This document shows positions 1 to 4,828 of a stretch of 6,778 bases of DNA, piece by piece (the first letter of the stretch is position 1; every line of letters starts with the position of its first letter). The DNA comes from Chloroflexota bacterium. Its GTDB lineage: Bacteria > Chloroflexota > Anaerolineae > Thermoflexales > Thermoflexaceae. Under the pieces are notes generated by a model. It was not told the DNA's origin, ran no database searches, and saw nothing but the letters and a program-made list of their open reading frames with translations. Location of the stretch: assembly GCA_030550075.1 (NCBI GenBank), contig JAUQQB010000155.1, forward strand, positions 1-6,778, given 5' to 3'. A program made the position numbers and the translations under genes.

Positions 1-504
1 AAGCATCAGCCGGGGATGGGTCATCAAGGCCCGGCCGATGGCCAGCATCTGTTGCTCGCCTCCACTGCAGAACCCGGCCACCCGGTTCCGGATCGTCTTC
101 AGATGCGGGAAGTAGTGATAAACCAGCTCCAGCCGGTCGGAGAGATGCCGCCTATCCCCATGGTGGGCGCCTACCCGCAGGTTCTCCTCCACGGTGAGGT
201 GTTCGAAGACGCGGCGGCCTTCCAGAACCTGAATGATCCCCATCGCGGCGATCTCCTCTGCAGATTTGCGGTCGATGCGCTCGCCCATGAACTCGATGCT
301 GCCGTCGGTGATCTGGCCTTCCTCATGCTTGAGGAGGCCGGAGATCGCCTTCAGGGTCGTGGACTTACCGGCACCGTTGGCCCCCAGCAGGGCGATAATG
401 CCCCCTGCGGGGACCTCCAGGGAGACCCCCTTGAGGACCAGGATCACCTGATGATAGCGGACCTCAATGTTGTTCACCCGAAGCAGGGCATCCCTTTGTG
501 CCAT
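1..504 (-). CDS. livF: LivF-like ABC transporter ATP-binding protein (C-terminus cut by window edge)
   Basis: This is an ATPase subunit of a Liv-type (HAAT family) importer. It would bind and hydrolyse ATP on the cytoplasmic face of the LivH/LivM pore, as a heterodimer with a LivG-type partner not in this window. The 168 codons present show a Walker A loop GANGAGKST at residues 41-49, the Q-loop glutamine Gln92 in GIIQVLEGRRVF, and an ABC signature CSGGEQQ at 146-152. The stretch EGRRVFEHLTVEENL is typical of LivF rather than LivG. Walker B, the D-loop and the H-switch lie past the left edge; LivF proteins are usually about 235-240 residues, so roughly 70 are missing. The ATG at 504 follows an AAAGGGGGT ribosome site at 509-517. 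That site overlaps the stop codon of the binding-protein gene, only 11 bases away, so translational coupling is likely. One small oddity is Cys146, where the signature normally starts with leucine. The family call is firm; the substrate is not known. Confidence 0.95.
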   Translation of the reverse strand, partial: MAQRDALLRVNNIEVRYHQVILVLKGVSLEVPAGGIIALLGANGAGKSTTLKAISGLLKHEEGQITDGSIEFMGERIDRKSAEEIAAMGIIQVLEGRRVFEHLTVEENLRVGAHHGDRRHLSDRLELVYHYFPHLKTIRNRVAGFCSGGEQQMLAIGRALMTHPRLML

Positions 505-515
505 CCCCACCCCCT

Positions 516-1790
516 TTAGTAACCTTTCCATTTCGGCCATTGGTCTGCAAACTTCTCCTTCAGGTCCACCAGTTTCAGCAGCTCAAACTTCCCATTGCGA
601 ACGATGTATATTCGCACCTTGCTGGTCGGCCGGTGGTCATCCGGCGTGTAAGTTAATGGGGGAACGCCCAGGCCGATATCCAGATCGCGGAACGACTCAA
701 TCGCAGCCTTGATCCCCGGGCCGTTCAGCTGGCCGGCGGCGTCGGCCTTCTTGAGGGCTTCGTAGAGCAGCATCACATTCGCCCAGGCCTGCACCGTGCG
801 GATCGTCCGTTCCTTCAGGGCCGGGTTATATTTCTGAGCCGCCTCCTTCACCCGATCCATCCCCGGAACGTCCTCTCCATAGAAGGCGGACACCGCGATC
901 CCGATGACGCCTTCCGCCTGAGGCCCCAGAAGCCGCAGGAGGTTCTCATCAAAGCCCCAGTTGTTCACCAGATGGTCTGCCTGCAATCCCAGGGCCTTCG
1001 CATCGCGGATCGCCGTGGCGACGGATTGGGTGGTGTTGCCATGCCAGATCACGTGGGGGTTGAACTCCTTCGCGGCGAGGACCTGGCTCTTGGCGTCCAG
1101 AGCAGTCAGGGAGATGTCCTGATCCGGACCGATCTCAAAGCCCAGGAGCTGGGCGAACTCCTTCAAACCTTTAATGGGGGCGCTGCTGTAAGGGGTTGGG
1201 AAGGAATAGAACATGACGATGCGCGGCTTCTTTCCCGCCTCCCGTTCCGCCTTGAAGCGATCGTCCTTCAGCCAGATCTCCTCATACCAGGCCAGGAGGG
1301 CCGCCCGGGCATTGGTGGTATAGTCGGAGGCGGCGAAGAAGTTATAGGGGGTCCTGGAGGGATCCGTGAGCTCTCCGGAGTAGGAGGCGGAGATATAAGG
1401 GATTTGATCCTTGGCCACGGTGGGGGCCAGGGCGGATGTGTCGCCCGTGCCCCACCCCAGAACGGCGACCACCTTATCAATATCTCGATAACGCTTATAA
1501 ATGGTGATGGCCTCCGGCACGCGGTATCCATAGTCGTTCAGGATGAGGCGGATCCGTTTGCCGTTCACCCCGCCGTGGTCATTGATCCAGCGGATGGCAT
1601 CCTGGATCCCCGCGGCATAATCTTTTCCTACATCCGAGGTCGGGCCGGTCGTGTCATTAATGGAGCCAATCGGGATTTCGCCGACCGGAGCCTGCGCGGC
1701 CGGCGTTGCCTGGGGCCCGCAACCCAGGGCGAGGGCCAGCATGGTCAATATCGTAATCGCAGTGATCATGATTTCTCCGCGCTTTATCAT
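516..1790 (-). CDS. Liv-type ABC transporter substrate-binding lipoprotein
   Basis: This is an extracytoplasmic ligand-binding protein of the Peripla_BP_6 / Leu-Ile-Val-binding type, 424 residues. It should capture the substrate and deliver it to LivH/LivM. The N-terminus MIKRGE is followed by a hydrophobic stretch and Cys24 in ALALGC, then a Pro/Ala/Gln linker, as in a lipoprotein anchored after cleavage before Cys24. The lipobox is imperfect, with Ala at -3 and Leu at -2. The first lobe begins near residue 38 (IPIGSINDTTGPTSDVG), with the helix AAGIQDAIRWINDHGGVNGK at 59-78, a family hallmark. Ser/Thr-rich pocket loops follow at about 113-119 and 134-139. The start at 1790 is chosen because AGGGAGG (1796-1802) lies 5 bases upstream and the basic residues K3 and R4 suit a signal peptide. 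An in-frame ATG at 1769 also has a weak ribosome site, while the longer frame to 1898 would run back into livM. The ligand is unknown; linkage to an acyl-CoA synthetase suggests a carboxylic acid rather than an amino acid. Confidence 0.93.
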   Translation of the reverse strand: MIKRGEIMITAITILTMLALALGCGPQATPAAQAPVGEIPIGSINDTTGPTSDVGKDYAAGIQDAIRWINDHGGVNGKRIRLILNDYGYRVPEAITIYKRYRDIDKVVAVLGWGTGDTSALAPTVAKDQIPYISASYSGELTDPSRTPYNFFAASDYTTNARAALLAWYEEIWLKDDRFKAEREAGKKPRIVMFYSFPTPYSSAPIKGLKEFAQLLGFEIGPDQDISLTALDAKSQVLAAKEFNPHVIWHGNTTQSVATAIRDAKALGLQADHLVNNWGFDENLLRLLGPQAEGVIGIAVSAFYGEDVPGMDRVKEAAQKYNPALKERTIRTVQAWANVMLLYEALKKADAAGQLNGPGIKAAIESFRDLDIGLGVPPLTYTPDDHRPTSKVRIYIVRNGKFELLKLVDLKEKFADQWPKWKGY

Positions 1791-1825
1791 GGCATCCTCC
1801 CTTTGTGAGGTTGAATGATACATAC

Positions 1826-1842
1826 AGCGGGTGCCTCCCACT
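1826..1842 (-). other. Small hairpin between livM and the binding-protein gene
   Basis: In the minus-strand transcript AGUGGG and CCCGCU can pair (six pairs, one of them U·G) around the five-base loop AGGCA. It sits just after the livM stop codon in a 56-base spacer. No U run follows, so it does not look like a full terminator. Hairpins at this position in importer operons can protect or separate the abundant binding-protein message from that of the membrane subunits. That role is only inferred here. Confidence 0.35.
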
Positions 1843-1846
1843 CCGG

Positions 1847-2920
1847 TTACTCGTATGAGAAAGGCCATAGATGGATGTAGTTTTTGATCTGCCACCAACG
1901 ATAGGCCAGGCCGTTAGGCTCATAGAGCAGGAAGAGGACGATTGCCAAGCCGAAAGCGGCTTCTTTAATGAACAGGAAGGAGGTTTCCAGAGCAGGGAAG
2001 AGCGGCGCCAGCGCAGTGACCGCATTTCGAAGAGCTTCCATCACCAGCGTCATGAAAAGGGATCCAAATATGGTCCCATAGTTGTTGCCCAGCCCCCCGA
2101 TGAGGATTACTCCTACCAACCAGAGGGACCACGACCACGTGAAGTGCTCGGGGCTGACCGCGAAGAGGCTGGCGATCCAGAAAGCGCCCGCCATCCCGCC
2201 GAAAACCCCGGCCATGAAGAAGGCCAGGAGCTTATAAGCCACGATGTTAATCCCCAGCGCCTCGGCGGCGATATCGTGATCCCGGATTGCCATCCAGGCG
2301 CGGCCGATGCGGGTGCGGGCCAGATTGGTTATGGCCAGCACCGATAGCGTAACCAGGGTGATCATCAGGTAGTAAATGTCACGATCGCTCTGGATCACCC
2401 AGGGGCCGATGGAAAGAGTTCCCGGGGGGAGTGAGAACGAATGTCCCCGTTCCCCAATGCGGCTGACATACTGGGTAATGATGAAATCCACTGTGATGAA
2501 CTGGGCGGCCATGGTGGTCATGATGAGATAGAAACCTTTCACCCGGGCGGAGGGCAGGCCGAAGAGCACGGACCAGAGCCCGGCTACGATCATGGCCGCG
2601 AGGAAGGCCAGGGGGTAAGGGATGTGATACTGAAGGACGAGGACCGCACAGGTGTAAGCGCCGGCAGCGATGAAGGCGGCGTGCCCCAGGGTCACCTGCC
2701 CGGTGTAGCCAATCAAGAGCTGCACTCCCATAGCGGAGAGGATGGTGTAGCCAATGAGGTTGGCGAGGGAGAGCCAGTAGGGAGAAGCGATCTGGGGAAA
2801 GATCACAAACAGGAAGACCAGCAGCCCCCACATGCGGAGTTTTACAAACGCTGTCGGCCACAGAGCCTGATCCTGCTTATAGGTCTGATAGAACACGCCA
2901 CTGGGCAGATGCATCCGCAT
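1847..2920 (-). CDS. livM: LivM-like ABC transporter permease
   Basis: This is an integral membrane subunit of the importer, 357 residues, which would pair with the LivH-like protein to form the translocation pore. About 25 N-terminal residues are polar, with hydrophobic segments from about residue 32 onward. The family hallmark GYTGQVTLGHAAFIAAGAY lies at 71-89. The cytoplasmic coupling loop that contacts the ATPases is at about 207-224 (RAWMAIRDHDIAAEALGI). A glycine-rich membrane stretch follows at 237-246, and LVGVILIGGLGNNYGTIFG lies at 268-286. Length and motif order fit LivM. The start is placed at the ATG at 2920 because GAGGGGG (2929-2935) is 8 bases upstream; the longer frame, from a TTG at 2941, would place this ribosome site inside the gene. 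The gene begins 29 bases after livH and ends 56 bases before the binding-protein gene. No damage is seen. LivM is secure as a family; the symbol does not imply transport of leucine, isoleucine or valine. Confidence 0.95.
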   Translation of the reverse strand: MRMHLPSGVFYQTYKQDQALWPTAFVKLRMWGLLVFLFVIFPQIASPYWLSLANLIGYTILSAMGVQLLIGYTGQVTLGHAAFIAAGAYTCAVLVLQYHIPYPLAFLAAMIVAGLWSVLFGLPSARVKGFYLIMTTMAAQFITVDFIITQYVSRIGERGHSFSLPPGTLSIGPWVIQSDRDIYYLMITLVTLSVLAITNLARTRIGRAWMAIRDHDIAAEALGINIVAYKLLAFFMAGVFGGMAGAFWIASLFAVSPEHFTWSWSLWLVGVILIGGLGNNYGTIFGSLFMTLVMEALRNAVTALAPLFPALETSFLFIKEAAFGLAIVLFLLYEPNGLAYRWWQIKNYIHLWPFSYE

Positions 2921-2928
2921 CGTTTGCA

Positions 2929-2935
2929 CCCCCTC
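2929..2935 (-). promoter_or_regulatory. Ribosome binding site that fixes the livM start
   Basis: GAGGGGG on the minus strand lies 8 bases before the ATG at 2920 and favours that codon over the upstream in-frame TTG at 2941. Confidence 0.7.
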
Positions 2936-2949
2936 AAACAATCTCTAAC

Positions 2950-3834
2950 TTACACCCGCTCGATCCGCACCCAGCCGAAGAGCCCATAGGGCTTGATCAA
3001 AAGCACCAGGGTCATCACAACAAAGGGGAAGATCTCCTTCACCCCGCCGGGGGTGAAGCGATCCAGGTAACCTCCGGCCAGGTTCTGCAGGACCCCGATG
3101 ATGATTCCCCCGACGATCGCCCCAGGAATGGAATTCAGGCCGCCCAGAACCACAGCGGGAAGCACCAGGAGGCCCAGGTAACCCACCGAGATGTTGACCC
3201 CATTGATATTGCCCAGCAGTGAACCTCCTACTCCGGCGGCCATAAACGCGATGGCCCATGCGGCCGCGTAAACGAACTTCGGGCTGATCCCCAGGGACAT
3301 CGCGGCCATCTCGTCATCCGCCATCGCCTGCATGGCCAGACCCCATCGGGTGTAGCGGAAGAAGGCCACCAGGATCCCCAAGAGCGCCAGGGCGGCAATG
3401 AAACTCCACAGGTAAACCTGGCCGATCACAACCGAGCCGAGCCGAATGGGTTCATAGGGGAAGACCGGAGGCTGGAAGACTCGCGTATCCGTGCCCCAAA
3501 TTAACTCGATGATGCCCCGGAAGAAGAACGAGAGACCTGCGGTAACCATGATCACGGTCAGCACGGGCTCCCCAATCAGGCGGCGCAGGAAGACGCGTTC
3601 CGTTAGGAGGCCCAGGATCGCGCCGATGATCAGGGTAGCGAACAGGGCAAGCGGGAAAGGCAATCCCCATTCGTAGAACGTGAGAGAAACATAAGCCCCA
3701 ATCAGGGTGAGCTCCCCCATGGCCAGGTTCAGCACCCCGGAGCACTTATAAATGAGCACCCAGCCCAGGGCGACCAGGGCGTAGATGGTGCCCACCATAA
3801 TGCCGGTCAGGATTAGCTGGGTAAAGATTTCCAT
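2950..3834 (-). CDS. livH: LivH-like ABC transporter permease
   Basis: This is the second membrane subunit of the importer, 294 residues, a normal length for LivH. It begins directly with a membrane segment (MEIFTQLILTGIMVGTIYAL), and several further hydrophobic segments cover most of the chain. The LivH hallmark GVLNLAMGELTLIGAY is at 33-48. The ATPase-contacting loop is at about 169-185 (QAMADDEMAAMSLGIS), and the conserved stretch LPAVVLGGLNSIPGAIVGG is at 225-243. The protein ends in a short basic tail. The ATG at 3834 is preceded by AGGAGAG (3842-3848) at a spacing of 7 bases. The same frame stays open upstream to 4440, but that part is out of frame with the crotonase gene it overlaps, shows no Liv similarity and crosses a strong hairpin, so it is not coding. 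The gene lies 74 bases after the crotonase gene and 29 bases before livM. It is presumed to be co-transcribed and to form a heterodimeric pore with LivM. Confidence 0.96.
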   Translation of the reverse strand: MEIFTQLILTGIMVGTIYALVALGWVLIYKCSGVLNLAMGELTLIGAYVSLTFYEWGLPFPLALFATLIIGAILGLLTERVFLRRLIGEPVLTVIMVTAGLSFFFRGIIELIWGTDTRVFQPPVFPYEPIRLGSVVIGQVYLWSFIAALALLGILVAFFRYTRWGLAMQAMADDEMAAMSLGISPKFVYAAAWAIAFMAAGVGGSLLGNINGVNISVGYLGLLVLPAVVLGGLNSIPGAIVGGIIIGVLQNLAGGYLDRFTPGGVKEIFPFVVMTLVLLIKPYGLFGWVRIERV

Positions 3835-3865
3835 TCGCCTTCTCTCCTGTGGAAGGGAATCGCTG

Positions 3866-3904
3866 AGAGGCTGAGGGCATGTGGGGAGCTCTCCCTCAGC
3901 CTCT
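3866..3904 (-). repeat. Perfect 12-bp inverted repeat in the spacer before livH
   Basis: AGAGGCTGAGGG (3866-3877) and CCCTCAGCCTCT (3893-3904) are exact reverse complements separated by 15 bases, 8 of the 12 pairs being G:C. In the minus-strand transcript the stem starts a few bases after the crotonase stop codon and ends about 17 bases before the livH ribosome site. No U run follows on the minus strand, and only a weak CTTT follows on the plus strand, so a classical intrinsic terminator is not supported. The loop and one arm could instead form a smaller GGGAG/CUCCC stem. Possible roles are partial termination, processing or protection of the mRNA between metabolic and transport genes, or a protein-binding site. 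The structure itself is certain; the role is not. Confidence 0.75.
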
Positions 3905-3908
3905 ACCT

Positions 3909-4709
3909 TTAGGGGGAAGAGGTTGGCCAGCGGGGCGGTCGTTTCTCTAAGAAAGCGCAGATCCCTTCTTGCGCATCCGCAGCCATCGCGTTCAGGGCCA
4001 TCACCTCTTTCGCGTAGGCATAGGCCTGGGGCTGAGGCATCTCCAGCTGGCGGTAGAAGGCCTGCTTGCCCAGACCGATCACGAAGGGGCTGGCCGCTGC
4101 GATCTTCTCCGCCAGGGCGCGGGTCTCCGCCTCCAGGGCTTCCCGGGGCACGACCCGGTTCACCAGCCCGTAAAGAAGGGCCTCCTGAGCCGAGATTGGC
4201 TCCCCGGTGAGCAGCATTTCCATCATTTTCTTGCGAGGGAGGTTTCGGCTCACGGCGACCATCGGCGTGGAGCAGAACAACCCGATCTTCACCCCGGGGG
4301 TGGCGAACCGGGCGTCTTCCGAGGCGACCGCCAGATCGCAGGTGGCCACAAGCTGACAACCCGCAGCGGTTGCCATGCCATGAACCTGAGCAATCACCGG
4401 TTGGGGGATGGACTGGATGGTGTCCATCAGGCGGGTGCAAACATCGAAGACGTAGCGGTAGAAATCCGGAGAACGGCCCACCAGCTCGTTCAGATCGTGG
4501 CCAGCGCAGAAGGCGGGTCCATTGCCGCGCAGGATAACCACCGCGATCGCCCGATCCTCACCGATGGCCCGGAAGCACTCCGTTAGCTCCAGCATAAGGG
4601 CCACCGAGAGGGCGTTCCGTTTCTCCGGGCGATTCATGGTTACACAGGCAATGCGGCCGTCTGTCTCAAAGAGGAGATGCTCATAAGTGTGAATCGCCAC
4701 CGCCCCCAT
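3909..4709 (-). CDS. Enoyl-CoA hydratase/isomerase (crotonase) family protein, ECHDC3-like, lacking the catalytic glutamates
   Basis: This is a 266-residue member of the crotonase superfamily, whose members bind acyl-CoA and stabilise a thioester enolate in an oxyanion hole. Visible motifs are TMNRPEKRNALS at 24-35, the first oxyanion segment AFCAGHDL at 66-73, the second HGMATAAGCQLVATCDLAVA at 110-129, FATPGVKIGLFCSTP at 135-149, and LLTGEPISAQEALLYGLVN near 180-200. In classical hydratase, Glu144 follows the GGGC motif and Glu164 lies 20 residues later. Here these positions are Gln119 and Gly139, so the usual water-activating pair is absent. The GVKIGLFCSTP stretch recalls the ECHDC3 group as I remember it. 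The start at 4709 has AGGAGG 5 bases upstream. The gene lies between the synthetase (119-base gap) and livH (74 bases). It may act on the CoA thioester made by the synthetase, as another crotonase reaction, or be a non-catalytic CoA binder. Family confidence is high; the reaction is unknown. Confidence 0.9.
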   Translation of the reverse strand: MGAVAIHTYEHLLFETDGRIACVTMNRPEKRNALSVALMLELTECFRAIGEDRAIAVVILRGNGPAFCAGHDLNELVGRSPDFYRYVFDVCTRLMDTIQSIPQPVIAQVHGMATAAGCQLVATCDLAVASEDARFATPGVKIGLFCSTPMVAVSRNLPRKKMMEMLLTGEPISAQEALLYGLVNRVVPREALEAETRALAEKIAAASPFVIGLGKQAFYRQLEMPQPQAYAYAKEVMALNAMAADAQEGICAFLEKRPPRWPTSSP

Positions 4710-4720
4710 AGGCCCCTCCT

Positions 4721-4737
4721 GAAAACCCAACATGGGT
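4721..4737 (-). terminator. Weak hairpin with short T run just upstream of the crotonase gene
   Basis: The minus strand reads ACCCATGTTGGGTTTTC, where ACCCA and TGGGT form a five-pair stem around TGT and run straight into TTTT. This has the shape of a very small intrinsic terminator or attenuator. The stem is short, so strong termination is unlikely, and it lies directly before the AGGAGG site. It may be chance. Confidence 0.25.
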
Positions 4738-4749
4738 GAACAAAAAGAG

Positions 4750-4768
4750 TGCAACGCGCTTTGTTACA
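4750..4768. promoter_or_regulatory. Operator-like imperfect dyad
   Basis: TGCAAC, seven bases, then GTTACA form a near-perfect inverted repeat with one mismatched pair over six. Size and symmetry fit a site for a dimeric repressor, but six-base arms with one mismatch can arise by chance and no regulator gene lies in the window. It is offered as a candidate only. Confidence 0.2.
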
Positions 4769-4828
4769 AGCCCGGGGATCAGAGTAGTGGAACAGGCGAT
4801 TTCACCCTCCGCCCTTACTCGTCTGGCC

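Larger units (their letters stand above)
4710..4828 (-). other. 119-base spacer between synthetase and crotonase genes
   Basis: This is the longest gap in the cluster. On the minus strand it contains the dyad at 4750-4768, a small hairpin with a T run at 4721-4737, and the crotonase ribosome site at 4713-4720. I looked for a -35/-10 pair on both strands and found none that is convincing; TTGCAC and TTGTAA hexamers occur on the minus strand without a good partner. It could be an attenuated or regulated junction inside the operon. No small gene is apparent. Confidence 0.45.

Noticed and set aside
972..1808. A 278-codon plus-strand frame opposite the binding-protein gene
   Set aside because: It is an antisense shadow with a glycine-rich, repetitive translation and no recognisable family; the minus-strand gene fully explains the region.
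1791..1898. Extension of the binding-protein frame to 1898
   Set aside because: It would overlap the livM gene and place polar sequence ahead of the lipoprotein signal. The ATG at 1790 has a strong ribosome site and a proper signal peptide start.
3835..4440. Extension of the livH frame upstream to give a 496-residue protein
   Set aside because: The added part overlaps the crotonase gene in another frame, has no membrane or Liv motifs, and spans the 12-bp hairpin. The ATG at 3834 has a good ribosome site and gives the normal LivH length.
4710..4754. Longer crotonase start at 4754
   Set aside because: The extra 15 residues show no family similarity and the AGGAGG at 4715-4720 points to the ATG at 4709.
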